The notes below the pieces were generated by a model. That model saw only the letters and a list, made by a program, of their open reading frames with translations. It made no database searches and was not told the origin of the DNA. A stretch of DNA of 64,000 nt from Ideonella sp. A 288 (GTDB taxonomy: Bacteria; Pseudomonadota; Gammaproteobacteria; Burkholderiales; Burkholderiaceae_C): assembly GCF_002198735.1 (NCBI RefSeq), contig NZ_MWLO01000146.1, forward strand, positions 1 to 64,000. Direction: 5' to 3'. This document shows positions 43,028 through 51,759 of this stretch, piece after piece. The position numbers were made by a program, and so were the translations under genes. Position 1 is the stretch's first letter; every line of letters starts with the position of its first letter.

Positions 43028-43663
43028 TCAGCCCCGCATCTGCAGCAGCGCCAGCAGGTGGAACGAGCAGCCGGCCATGACGAACAGGTGCCACACCAGG
43101 TGGCCGTATCGCATGCGGCGGCCCAGCAGGAAGAAGCCGCAGCCCACCGAGTAGGCCACGCCGCCCGCCACCAGGAACGCCAGTGAACTCCCGCTCAACT
43201 GGCTCAGCGCCGGCAGGGCGGCGGCCCCGGCCAGCCAGCCGAAGCCCAGGTACAGCATCGTCGACGCGAGCGGCTGGCGCAGCCGGTCGGCCAGCTTGGC
43301 GGCCATGCCGGCCAGGGCCAGGGCCCACACGCCGGCCAGCACCAGCCACTGGCCACCGTTGTCGGGTGTGCCCAGTGCGAAGGGCGTGCAGCTGCCGGCG
43401 ATGAACAGGTAGATCGCTGCGTGGTCCAGCCGGCGCAGCCGGTGGCGCGCCGGGCCGGCGGGTGCCGCGTGGTACAGCGTCGAGGCCACGAACATCAGCA
43501 GCATGGTCAACCCGAACACGCTGACGCCCGCCTGGTGCAGCACCGGTTGGCCGTCCACGGCCGGCGCGGCCAGGGCCGGCCAGGCCACCAGGGCCAGCAG
43601 GCCGCTCAGGCCATGGCTGGCCGCATTGGCAAGTTCCTCGGTCTGTTCTGCGTTGCGTGGCAT
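43028..43663 (-). CDS. Hemolysin III family (TrhA/PAQR) membrane protein
   Basis: A 211-residue protein of seven helices. PAQR signatures are ELANAASHGLSGLLALVAW, LMFVASTLYHAAPAGPARHRLRRLDHAAIYLFIAGSCTPF and YGHLVWHLFVMAGCSFHLLALL, which keep the histidines that bind zinc. Members act in membrane lipid energy homeostasis, and the hemolysin name is historical. ATG 43663 (MPRNAEQTEELANAASHG) follows AGAGGG about 10 bases upstream. Confidence 0.93.
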   Translation of the reverse strand: MPRNAEQTEELANAASHGLSGLLALVAWPALAAPAVDGQPVLHQAGVSVFGLTMLLMFVASTLYHAAPAGPARHRLRRLDHAAIYLFIAGSCTPFALGTPDNGGQWLVLAGVWALALAGMAAKLADRLRQPLASTMLYLGFGWLAGAAALPALSQLSGSSLAFLVAGGVAYSVGCGFFLLGRRMRYGHLVWHLFVMAGCSFHLLALLQMRG

Positions 43664-43883
43664 GGCGGATACCCTCTCACGAGGTTTCGGCACCTGGCCG
43701 GCGAACTGCAGGGCGGGGGCGCCGCGGGTGTGCAAGCGGCTGTAAGCGGCGGCCCATGAGCCGGCGGGCCAGGCCCCATGGAACGCAGTCGCCGACCCTC
43801 GGCCAGGGGGCCGGAAACGCCGGCGCAACAAAGCCTTACGACAATGCGCGTTCCGCGGGCGTGCCCGCCCCTCGGACCACCGA

Positions 43884-46235
43884 ATGGCACGTCATCCCGC
43901 CGACACCCCCTGCGCGCCTGTGCGGCGCCCCGCGGCCCTGGTCGTGGCCCTGGCCCTGGCAACGGGAGGGTTGGCCGGCGGCGCAGCCGCGCAGGGGGCG
44001 CCGGCGACGGACGACCCGGCGCCCAAGCCCCCCGCCGTTCCATCGACGCCTGCCGCCCCGCCCACGCCGGCCGGCGCCGCAGCCGTGCAGCGCGTGGAGA
44101 TCAGCGGCAGTGCCGACGCGAATGCCGATCGTCGGCGCTCGACCGCCGCCAAGATCGTCTACGGCCGCGACGAACTCGACCGCATGGGCGACAGCACGCT
44201 GGGCGAGGTGCTCAAGCGCCTGCCCGGCGTGACGATGGGCGGGCCGCCGGGCCGGGGCGGCAACCCCAGCATGCGAGGCATGGGTGGCGGCTACACGGCC
44301 ATCCTGATCGACGGCCAGCGCATGCCCTTCGGTTTTTCGCTCGACTCGATCGCACCCGAGCAGATCGAACGCATCGAGATCATGCGTTCGCCGGTGGCCG
44401 AGCATGGCGCGCGGGCCATCGCCGGCATCATCAACGTGGTGATGCGCGAGGACTTCAAGCGCAAGACCAACGAACTGCGCCTCGGCGTCGGCCTCGAGGA
44501 CGACCGTCACCCCCAGGCCAACGGCAACTGGACCTACAGCGGCCAGAACGAGGGTCTGGGTTACAACCTGTCGGCGGCCTTCAACCGACAGCACCAGGCC
44601 GAGGAGTCCACCGGCCGGCGCGTCGACAGCGATGACGCGGGCAAACCCGTGCTCGAGCAGCGGACCGGGCAGCGGTCGCTGAACCGCCGCGAGGGCGTGT
44701 TCGTCAACGGGCGATTCCAGTTCCGCCTCGGGCCCGGCCACACGCTCGACCTGAACCCCATGGCCAGCGTGGGCCGCAGCCGCAGCAGTGGCCAGCACAC
44801 GCTGGTCCAGGCGCCCGACCCCGAAGCGGCGCCCTATGCCCTTGCCGACCAGCGCACCGACGCCGACAGCTCGATGGCCCGGCTCAATGGCAATTGGCAG
44901 CGCACCCTCGGCAACGGCGGCCGCTTGCAGCTGCGCTTCGCGACCATGCTGGCGCGCAGCGCGAGCCTCACCCAACGTGAGGAATACGCGTTCGACGGCC
45001 TGTCGTTGCCCCGCAAGGTCGACGACGGTTCGGTGCGCGACCTCAGCCTCGAGCTCAATGGCAAATACTCGCAGCTGATCGCCGACCGACACAGCGTGTC
45101 GGCCGGCTGGGAGCTGCAGGGCGGCCAGCGCAGCGACCGCCGCCTCACCACCGAGGGTGGTGAGGCCACCTTGGCCGAGTTCGGCGACGCCCTCCAGGCC
45201 CGCACGTTGCGCCTGGCCGGCTGGGCGCAGGACGAGTGGGAGTGGAGCAAGACCTTCTCCTTCTATGCCGGCCTGCGCTGGGAGGGCATCCAGACCACCA
45301 GCGACGGCGTCGCACAGGTGGGTGGTGCGGTGCTTCAGGAGTTCAAGAACCGCAGCGGCGTGCTCACACCGTTGGCCCACATGGTCTGGAAGCTGCCAGA
45401 CGCCCCGCGCGACCAGGTGCGGTTGAGCCTGACCCGCAGCTACAAGTCGCCCACCACGTCGCAGTTGATCGCGCGGCCGACGGTTGCGACGCTGCACCGC
45501 GACACCACCCAACCGAACAAGCCGCTCAACCCCGACCGCGCTGGCAACCCCGACCTGAAACCCGAACTGGCCTGGGGCCTCGACCTCGCCTTCGAGCACT
45601 ACCTCGATGCCGGCGGCATCGTCAGCGCCAACCTCTTCGCCCGCCAGATCGACCAGTTGATCCGCACGGTGCGCGCCGAAGAGCAGCCCACGTGGGCTGT
45701 CGATGCGAACGGCCAGCCCGTGACCCGCTGGGTGGCACGCCCGCAGAACATCGGCCGGGCCGCGGCGGCGGGTCTGGAACTCGAGGCCAAGTTCCGACCG
45801 TCCGACCTGTGGGTCACCGATCTGCCCCTCACCTTGCGCGCCAACGGCAGCCTGCTCTGGTCGAAGGTGGACGGCGTGGCCGGCCCCAACAACCGGCTCG
45901 ACCAGCAGCCGCGCTACACCGCCAACCTGGGCTTCGACTGGCCCTTGCGAGGCATGCCGCTCACTTTCGGCGGCAGCTTCAACTTCACGCCGTCCTTCGT
46001 CGTGCAGCAGATCGATTCGCAGGTGTACCGCCAGGGTGTCAAGCGCGTGCTCGACGCCTATGCGCTGTGGCGCTTCGGCACCGCCGCGAGCGCGCGCCTG
46101 TCGCTGGCCAATGCCTCGGCCAGCGACTACGACACCGGCACCACCGTGCTGCTGGCCGACGGCAGCACGCAGGCGCAGGACACGCTGTCGCGCACCTACA
46201 CCAACGTCACGCTGCGCTTCGAGCTTCGGTTCTGA
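43884..46235 (+). CDS. TonB-dependent outer-membrane receptor
   Basis: A 783-residue receptor. The signal peptide ends near GGAAAQ (about 37), followed by a proline-rich stretch. The plug domain (about 85-200) has VYGRDELDRMGDSTLGEVLKRLPGVTMGGPPGRGGNPSMRGMGGGYTAILIDGQRMPFGFSLDSIAPEQIERIEIMRSP. A 22-strand type barrel follows, with lysine/arginine loops and the terminal aromatic signature NVTLRFELRF. It imports siderophores, corrinoids or other large substrates. None can be named. No clear ribosome site precedes ATG 43884. Its last 29 bases overlap the convergent gene. Confidence 0.94.
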   Translation: MARHPADTPCAPVRRPAALVVALALATGGLAGGAAAQGAPATDDPAPKPPAVPSTPAAPPTPAGAAAVQRVEISGSADANADRRRSTAAKIVYGRDELDRMGDSTLGEVLKRLPGVTMGGPPGRGGNPSMRGMGGGYTAILIDGQRMPFGFSLDSIAPEQIERIEIMRSPVAEHGARAIAGIINVVMREDFKRKTNELRLGVGLEDDRHPQANGNWTYSGQNEGLGYNLSAAFNRQHQAEESTGRRVDSDDAGKPVLEQRTGQRSLNRREGVFVNGRFQFRLGPGHTLDLNPMASVGRSRSSGQHTLVQAPDPEAAPYALADQRTDADSSMARLNGNWQRTLGNGGRLQLRFATMLARSASLTQREEYAFDGLSLPRKVDDGSVRDLSLELNGKYSQLIADRHSVSAGWELQGGQRSDRRLTTEGGEATLAEFGDALQARTLRLAGWAQDEWEWSKTFSFYAGLRWEGIQTTSDGVAQVGGAVLQEFKNRSGVLTPLAHMVWKLPDAPRDQVRLSLTRSYKSPTTSQLIARPTVATLHRDTTQPNKPLNPDRAGNPDLKPELAWGLDLAFEHYLDAGGIVSANLFARQIDQLIRTVRAEEQPTWAVDANGQPVTRWVARPQNIGRAAAAGLELEAKFRPSDLWVTDLPLTLRANGSLLWSKVDGVAGPNNRLDQQPRYTANLGFDWPLRGMPLTFGGSFNFTPSFVVQQIDSQVYRQGVKRVLDAYALWRFGTAASARLSLANASASDYDTGTTVLLADGSTQAQDTLSRTYTNVTLRFELRF

Positions 46236-47166
46236 CGCGCTCGGCGCCGGGCAGCGCGGCCAGGCAGGCGCGCAGCACCGCCTCGGGCGCGGTGTGCGGC
46301 ACCTCGCCGATGAGCTGGCGCAGCCGCGTCTCGTCGAGCCGGTGCGGCCGCTGCCACAGGTAGCGCATCTCGATCAGCGCGCGCGGCATCGCCGCGAACG
46401 GCGCAGCCAGGCGCATCAGCCACCACGGGAAGCCGGCGCGCTGCAGCGGGCGGCCGCTGGCCTGCTCGATCAGGCCATGCATCTGCGCGCCGGTGAGCGT
46501 GAGGCCGGCGTAGTGCAGCACCGCATGCGGCGGCAGGGTGGCGCGTCGCTCGGCCACGGCGACGAACACGCGCGCCAGATCGGGCAGCCAGGCCCAGGCG
46601 TGCTCGAGGTCGTCGGGGCCCAGGTGCGTGACACGGCCACCGGCCAGGCTGCGCGTGAAGCCCAGGTCGATCCAGGTGCCCTGGTCGCCGAGGAAGTCGC
46701 CCGCCCGCACGACGATGCTGCGCACGCCGCGGCCCGCGGCCTCGGCCAGCGAGGCTTCGAGGGCGATGCGCTGGCGCGCCTTGTCGTGGGTGCCGGCGAA
46801 CGGCGTCGTCTCGGTCAGCGCGGGTGGCAACTGGTTGCCGAAGTTGTAGACGTTGCCCGGCAGCATCACGGTGGCGCCGGTGGCCTCGGCCAGGGCGATG
46901 ACGGCCGCGGTCAGCGGCAGCAGCAGCGTGGCCCAGCGTGTGTAGTCGGGGTTCAGCGCGTTGACGATCACGTCGATCCGCGGCGCCGCGCCGCGGATGG
47001 CGGCCACATCCAGCGCATCGGCCTGCACCAGTCTCACACCGAGGGGCAGCGGGCTGCGCGGCAGGCTGCGCATCTGTGCCACCACGTCCCAGCCAGCACG
47101 GTCGAACGCTTCCACAGCGGCGCGGCCGAGGCGGCCATTGGCTCCGAGCACCATCACGACAGACAT
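46207..47166 (-). CDS. NAD(P)-binding Rossmann-fold (epimerase-like) protein
   Basis: A 319-residue atypical SDR. It opens VVMVLGANGRLGRAAVEAFDRAGWDV (glycine-rich nucleotide loop), with VIVNALNPDY, VMLPGNVYNFGNQLPPALTE and VVRAGDFLGDQGTWIDLGFT. The substrate is unknown. GGAG sits directly at the first ATG (47172) but 6 bases before the ATG at 47166, so the latter is preferred. The gene is divergent from a LysR gene, which probably controls it. It overlaps the TonB receptor end by 29 bases. Confidence 0.87.
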   Translation of the reverse strand: MSVVMVLGANGRLGRAAVEAFDRAGWDVVAQMRSLPRSPLPLGVRLVQADALDVAAIRGAAPRIDVIVNALNPDYTRWATLLLPLTAAVIALAEATGATVMLPGNVYNFGNQLPPALTETTPFAGTHDKARQRIALEASLAEAAGRGVRSIVVRAGDFLGDQGTWIDLGFTRSLAGGRVTHLGPDDLEHAWAWLPDLARVFVAVAERRATLPPHAVLHYAGLTLTGAQMHGLIEQASGRPLQRAGFPWWLMRLAAPFAAMPRALIEMRYLWQRPHRLDETRLRQLIGEVPHTAPEAVLRACLAALPGAERVRTEARSAA

Positions 47167-47212
47167 GTTCATCTCCAGGGTTGATTCGATGGTGTGATCG
47201 TGCCGCGTCTCG

Positions 47213-47223
47213 CTCACTGTGAG
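47213..47223. promoter_or_regulatory. Possible LysR operator
   Basis: CTCACTGTGAG is a perfect palindrome around one central base, in the 100-base gap between the divergent epimerase-like and LysR genes. It is a natural LysR binding candidate. A T-N11-A frame fits. Confidence 0.4.
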
Positions 47224-47266
47224 AAGACGGATACCAGAATGCCTGCCATTCATGATTGAATAGGTG

Positions 47267-48226
47267 ATGGCCGCCGCCTTCGACCCCACCCGCCTCGACT
47301 GGAACCTGCTGCGCGCCTTCGTGGCCGTGGTGGAGCAGGGCTCGCTGACGCGTGCCGCCGCGCACCTGGGCACCAGCCAGCCCACGCTGAGCCGCCAGGT
47401 GGCGGCGCTGGAGGCGGCGGTGGGCGCGCCGCTGTTCGAGCGCACCGCGCGGCGCCTGGTGCCCAGCGCGGTGGCGCAGGCGATGGTGGAGCCGGCCTCG
47501 CGCATGCTGGCCGCCGCCGAGGCCTGCGCGCATGCCGGCGCCGCACCGGTGCAGCAACTGGCCGGCAGCGTGCGCCTGACGGCCAGCCAGGTGGTGTCGG
47601 CCCATGTGCTGCCGCCGATGCTGGCGCGGCTGGCGGGGCTGCACCCCGAGATCCAGGTGGAACTGGTGGCCAGCGACACGCTGGGCAACCTGCTCGAGCG
47701 CGAGGCCGACATTGCGGTGCGCATGGTTCAGCCGACGCAGGGCGCGGTGATCACGCGGCACCTGGTCGACTGGCCGCTGGGCTTCTTCGTGCACCGCGAC
47801 CTGCTGGCCGCCGCTGGCGGCACGGTGAGCCCCGACACGCTGCACCGCCTGCGCTGGATCGGCTTCGACCAGTCGACCCAGCTGATCGAGGGCTTTCAGC
47901 GCGCCGGCTTCGCCGTCGACAAGCGCTTCTTCGCCTTCCGCTGCGACAACCAGCTCGTCACCTTCGAAGCGCTGCGCGCCGGCCTGGGCGTGGCCATCGC
48001 GATGGTGCCGCTGGCGGCCAGCCAGCCCCAGCTGGTGCGCGTGCTGTCCGAGCTGGAACTGCCGGTGCTGCCGGTGTGGCTGACCGCGCACCGCGAGCTG
48101 CGCAGCAGCCGGCGGCTGCGGGTGGTGTTCGACTTCCTGGCGGAGGCGCTGGCGGGGTGGGCCGGGCCGGCGTTGGCCGCCCCACCGCCATCGGCCGCCG
48201 TCAGCGCCCGCCGCTCACGTCGATGA
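47267..48226 (+). CDS. LysR family transcriptional regulator
   Basis: A 319-residue regulator. The winged helix-turn-helix (about 5-65) reads LDWNLLRAFVAVVEQGSLTRAAAHLGTSQPTLSRQVAALEAAVGAPLFERTARR. The periplasmic-binding-like effector domain covers about 90-300. The ATG at 47267 is preferred over the adjacent GTG 47264. It is divergent from the epimerase-like gene. Its last 26 bases overlap the convergent SDR gene. Confidence 0.93.
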   Translation: MAAAFDPTRLDWNLLRAFVAVVEQGSLTRAAAHLGTSQPTLSRQVAALEAAVGAPLFERTARRLVPSAVAQAMVEPASRMLAAAEACAHAGAAPVQQLAGSVRLTASQVVSAHVLPPMLARLAGLHPEIQVELVASDTLGNLLEREADIAVRMVQPTQGAVITRHLVDWPLGFFVHRDLLAAAGGTVSPDTLHRLRWIGFDQSTQLIEGFQRAGFAVDKRFFAFRCDNQLVTFEALRAGLGVAIAMVPLAASQPQLVRVLSELELPVLPVWLTAHRELRSSRRLRVVFDFLAEALAGWAGPALAAPPPSAAVSARRSRR

Positions 48227-48950
48227 TGGCGCCGGTGGTGTAGCTGGCCTCGTCGCTGAGCAGCCAGACGATGGCCGCGGCCACCTCGTCGGCGCTGCCG
48301 GGGCGGCCCATCGGGATCATCGACGCCGAGGTCTGCGCGCGGTTCGGCTCGCCGCTGGCGGCGTGGATGTCGGTGTCGATGATGCCGGGCCGCACCGCGT
48401 TGACGCGCACGCCTTCGCCGGCCAGCTCGCGCGCCAGGCCGATGGTGAAGCTGTCGATCGCGCCCTTGGTGGCCGCGTAGTCCACGTACATGGCCGGCGA
48501 GCCCAGCGTTGCGGCCATGCTCGACAGGTTGACGATGGCCCCACCCTGGCCGCCGTGGCGCGTGCTCATGCGCCGCAGCGCCAGTTGTGCGCACAGCAGG
48601 CTGCCCAGCACGTTGGTGTCGAGCAGCAGGCGCCAGCGGGCCACGTCCATCTCGTCCAGCCGCGACTTCATGCCGACGATGCCGGCGTTGTTCACCAGCC
48701 CGGCCAGCGGCGGCATCTCGGCGTCGACGCGCGCGAACATGGCGCGCACCGCGGCCTCGTCGGCCACGTCGGCCTGCACGGTGAGGGCCTGGCGGCCCAG
48801 CGCGCGCACGTCGGCGGCCACGGCCTCGGCGGCATTGGCATCGCGCGCGTAGTTGACGACGATGTCGAAGCCGCGCTCGGCGGCGCGGCGCGCCACGGCG
48901 GCACCGATGCCACGGCTGGCGCCGGTGATCAGCAGGGTCGAAGGTGGCAT
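48201..48950 (-). CDS. Short-chain dehydrogenase/reductase
   Basis: A 249-residue classical SDR. The nucleotide motif is LLITGASRGIGAAVARRAAERG, then LVNNAGIVG. The catalytic Ser lies in NLSSMAAT with Tyr-x3-Lys in YVDYAATKGAIDSF, and the C-terminus is GAIIDVSGGR. It resembles FabG/glucose-dehydrogenase-like SDRs, so the substrate is open. The start at 48950 (MPPSTLLITGAS) is standard. It is divergent from the ABC binding protein gene. Confidence 0.93.
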   Translation of the reverse strand: MPPSTLLITGASRGIGAAVARRAAERGFDIVVNYARDANAAEAVAADVRALGRQALTVQADVADEAAVRAMFARVDAEMPPLAGLVNNAGIVGMKSRLDEMDVARWRLLLDTNVLGSLLCAQLALRRMSTRHGGQGGAIVNLSSMAATLGSPAMYVDYAATKGAIDSFTIGLARELAGEGVRVNAVRPGIIDTDIHAASGEPNRAQTSASMIPMGRPGSADEVAAAIVWLLSDEASYTTGAIIDVSGGR

Positions 48951-49004
48951 GGCGAGGGGGGCCCTTGGTTAAAGTCCGAGATTCACCTGCCGGAGTATGC
49001 CCAC

Positions 49005-50036
49005 ATGACCCTGCGCCGCCGCACCCTGATCGCCGCCACGCCCGCCCTGCTGGGCCTGCCCACCGCCCTGCGCGCGCAGGGGCTCGAGAAGGCCAGTCTC
49101 ACGCTGGCCGTCGGCGGCAAGAACCTGCTCTATTACCTGCCGCTCACGGTGGCCGAGCAGCTGGGCTACTTCAAGGCCGAGGGCCTGGACCTGAAGATCG
49201 TCGACTTCGCCGGCGGCTCGCAGGCGCTGCGCGCGCTGGTCGGCGGCAGCGCTGACGTGGTCAGCGGCGCCTTCGAACACACCGTCAACATGCAGGCCAA
49301 GGGCCAGCGCCTGCGCGCCGTGGCGCTGATGGGCCGCGCGCCGCAGATCGTGCTGGGCGTGAACCCCAAGACCATGGCCGGCTTCAAGACCGTGGCCGAC
49401 CTCAAGGGCAAGAAGATCGGCGTCACTGCGCCGGGCAGCTCCACCAACGTGATGGCCAACTTCGTGCTGGCCAAGGCCGGCCTGAAGCCGTCTGACGTCA
49501 GCATTGTCGGCGTGGGCGCCGGGGCGGGCGCGGTGGCGGCGATGCGCTCGGGGCAGATCGACGCGCTGTCCAACCTCGATCCGGTGATCACCCAGCTCAC
49601 CCGCAGCAACGACCTGACGATCATCTCCGACACGCGCATCGTGGCCGAGGCCGAGAAGGTGTTCGGCGGCCCGATGCCCGCGGCCTGTCTGTACCTGCCG
49701 CAGAGCTTCATCGACAAGCACCCGCGCACGGTGCAGGCCCTGGCCAACGCCATCGTGCGCGCCGACAAGTGGATCCAGGCCGCCGGCCCCGGCGACATCA
49801 TCAAGGCCGTGCCCGAGACCTACCTGCTCGGCGACCGCGCCGTCTACATCGATGCCTTCCTGTCGGCCAAGGGCGCGCTGTCGGCCGACGGCCTGTTCCC
49901 CGAGAAGGGTCCCGACACCGCCTACCGCGCGCTGGCCAGCATCGACCCCGAGATCGCCAAGGCCACGCTCGACCTGAAGGCGGTGTACACCAACGACTTC
50001 GCCAAGGCCGCGAACGCGAAGTACCCGAAGGGGTGA
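49005..50036 (+). CDS. NitT/TauT-type ABC transporter substrate-binding protein
   Basis: A 343-residue periplasmic protein. The arginine-rich signal MTLRRRTLIAATPALLGLPTALRAQ may use Tat or Sec. The SsuA/TauA-like body has LYYLPLTVAEQLGYFKAEGLDLKIVDFAGGSQALRALVGGSADVVSGAFEHT and GKKIGVTAPGSSTNVMANFVL. The family binds sulfonates, nitrate, thiamine precursors or aromatic acids, so the ligand is unknown. A CGGAG site lies 8 bases upstream. The ATPase and permease genes follow. Confidence 0.93.
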   Translation: MTLRRRTLIAATPALLGLPTALRAQGLEKASLTLAVGGKNLLYYLPLTVAEQLGYFKAEGLDLKIVDFAGGSQALRALVGGSADVVSGAFEHTVNMQAKGQRLRAVALMGRAPQIVLGVNPKTMAGFKTVADLKGKKIGVTAPGSSTNVMANFVLAKAGLKPSDVSIVGVGAGAGAVAAMRSGQIDALSNLDPVITQLTRSNDLTIISDTRIVAEAEKVFGGPMPAACLYLPQSFIDKHPRTVQALANAIVRADKWIQAAGPGDIIKAVPETYLLGDRAVYIDAFLSAKGALSADGLFPEKGPDTAYRALASIDPEIAKATLDLKAVYTNDFAKAANAKYPKG

Positions 50037-50038
50037 CC

Positions 50039-50869
50039 GTGAACGCGCCCGCGCTGGCCCTGCACGACGTGGCCTGCACCTTCGTCGACAAGCACGACCC
50101 CGGCCAGCGCTACACGGCGGTGCGCGACGTGACGCTCACGGTGGGCGCGGGCGAGTTCGTCTCGGTGGTCGGGCCCACCGGCTGCGGCAAGAGCACGCTG
50201 CTCAACGTGGGGGCCGGCCTGCTGGCGCCCAGCACCGGACGGGTCGAGGTGTTCGGCCAGCCGCTGCAGGGCCTCAATGCCCGCGCCGGCTACATGTTCC
50301 AGACCGAAAGCCTGATGCCCTGGCGCACCGCGCTGGGCAACGTGGTGGCCGGGCTCGAGTTCCGCGGCATGCCGATGGACCAGGCCAACGAACAGGCCGA
50401 GGCCTGGCTGCGCCGCGTCGGCCTGGGCGGCTTCGGCGACCGCTACCCGCACCAGTTGTCCGGTGGCATGCGCAAGCGCGTGAGCCTGGCGCAAACGCTG
50501 GCACCCGACCCCGACATCATCCTGATGGACGAGCCGTTCTCCGCGCTCGACATCCAGACCCGCCAGCTGATGGAGAACGAGGTGCTCGACATCTGGCAGG
50601 GCACAACCGGCACCGGTCGCAAGGCGGTGCTGTTCATCACCCACGACCTCGACGAGGCCATCGCGATGAGCGACCGCGTGGTGGTGCTGTCGGCCGGCCC
50701 GGCCAGCCACCCGATCGGAGAGTTCGCCATCGACCTGGAGCGGCCGCGCGACGTGGCCGAGGTGCGCAGCGCGCCGCGCTTCATCGAGCTGCACAAGGCC
50801 ATCTGGGCGGTGCTGCGCGACGAGGTGCTGAAGGGCTACGCGCAGCAACTGCAGGTGAAGGCGGCGTGA
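50039..50869 (+). CDS. NitT/TauT-type ABC transporter ATP-binding protein
   Basis: A 276-residue ATPase. Walker A is GPTGCGKST, the Q-loop lies in MFQTESLMPW, the signature is LSGGMRKRVSLAQTL, Walker B is IILMDEPFSALD and the H-loop is FITHDLDEA. This is the SsuB/TauB type. The start is a GTG at 50039 with AAGGGG upstream. It begins 2 bases after the binding-protein stop, so they are coupled. The permease ATG overlaps its stop. Confidence 0.94.
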   Translation: MNAPALALHDVACTFVDKHDPGQRYTAVRDVTLTVGAGEFVSVVGPTGCGKSTLLNVGAGLLAPSTGRVEVFGQPLQGLNARAGYMFQTESLMPWRTALGNVVAGLEFRGMPMDQANEQAEAWLRRVGLGGFGDRYPHQLSGGMRKRVSLAQTLAPDPDIILMDEPFSALDIQTRQLMENEVLDIWQGTTGTGRKAVLFITHDLDEAIAMSDRVVVLSAGPASHPIGEFAIDLERPRDVAEVRSAPRFIELHKAIWAVLRDEVLKGYAQQLQVKAA

Positions 50870-51702
50870 TGTCGGCCTGGAAGTGGCTGGCCCCCCGCCC
50901 CGGCAACCTGCGCGTCTGGCAGGTCGGCCTGCTGGTCGCGCTGTTCGTGTTCTGGCACCTGATGACCACGCCGGGCCTGATCCCGCCGTTGATGTTCGAG
51001 AACGACAAGCAGGCGGCCTTCTTCTTCGGCGAGCCGCTGATCATCTTCAGCCGCATCTGGCGCTGGTTCGTCACCGAGGGCGACATCTACCAGCACCTGG
51101 CCATCACCCTGGTGGAGACGCTGCTGGCCTTCGCCATCGGCGCCGGGCTGGGGCTGGGCGGCGGCCTGTGGCTGGCGCTGGCGCCGATGGCCAGCGCCAT
51201 CCTCGAGCCCTACATCAAGGCGCTCAACTCGATGCCGCGCATCATCCTGGCGCCGATCTTCGCGGTGTGGTTCGGCCTGGGCGTGGCCAGCAAGGTGGCG
51301 CTGGGGGTGACGCTGGTGTTCTTCATCGTCTTCTTCAACGTCTACCAGGGCGTCAAGGAGGTGAGCCCGGTGGTGCTGGCCAATGCGCGCATGCTGGGCG
51401 CCAGCCCGAAGCAGCTGCTGCGGCACGTGTACCTGCCCAGCGCCACCAGCTGGGTGTTCAGCTCGCTGCACACCAGCGTGGGCCTGGCCTTCGTCGGCGC
51501 GGTGGTGGGCGAGTACCTCGGCTCGGCCAGCGGCGTGGGCTACCTGATCCACCAGGCCGAGGGCGTGTTCGACATCAACACGGTGATGGCCGGCATCCTG
51601 GTGCTCACCGGGTTCGCGCTGGCGCTTGACGGCGCCGTCGGTCGGCTCGAGCGGCGGCTGCTGAAGTGGCAGCCGCGCAGCGGCGAAACCGAGAAGCTCT
51701 GA
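50869..51702 (+). CDS. NitT/TauT-type ABC transporter permease
   Basis: A 277-residue permease of about six helices. The coupling motif ANARMLGASPKQLLRHVYLPSATSWVFSSL is the usual EAA-like loop. VGLAFVGAVVGEYLGSASGVGYLI follows, as in SsuC/TauC. ATG 50869 overlaps the ATPase stop as TGATG. It is the last gene of the transporter unit and completes it. Confidence 0.94.
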   Translation: MSAWKWLAPRPGNLRVWQVGLLVALFVFWHLMTTPGLIPPLMFENDKQAAFFFGEPLIIFSRIWRWFVTEGDIYQHLAITLVETLLAFAIGAGLGLGGGLWLALAPMASAILEPYIKALNSMPRIILAPIFAVWFGLGVASKVALGVTLVFFIVFFNVYQGVKEVSPVVLANARMLGASPKQLLRHVYLPSATSWVFSSLHTSVGLAFVGAVVGEYLGSASGVGYLIHQAEGVFDINTVMAGILVLTGFALALDGAVGRLERRLLKWQPRSGETEKL

Positions 51703-51759
51703 CGTGGGCCTGCCGCTGCCTTCGCCACCGTCGGCCACACCGACCCGGACGGTGCGCCC

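Noticed and set aside
43028-43663. A true haemolysin toxin
   Set aside because: The sequence is a PAQR-type seven-helix protein. The haemolysin name is historical and does not imply a toxin.
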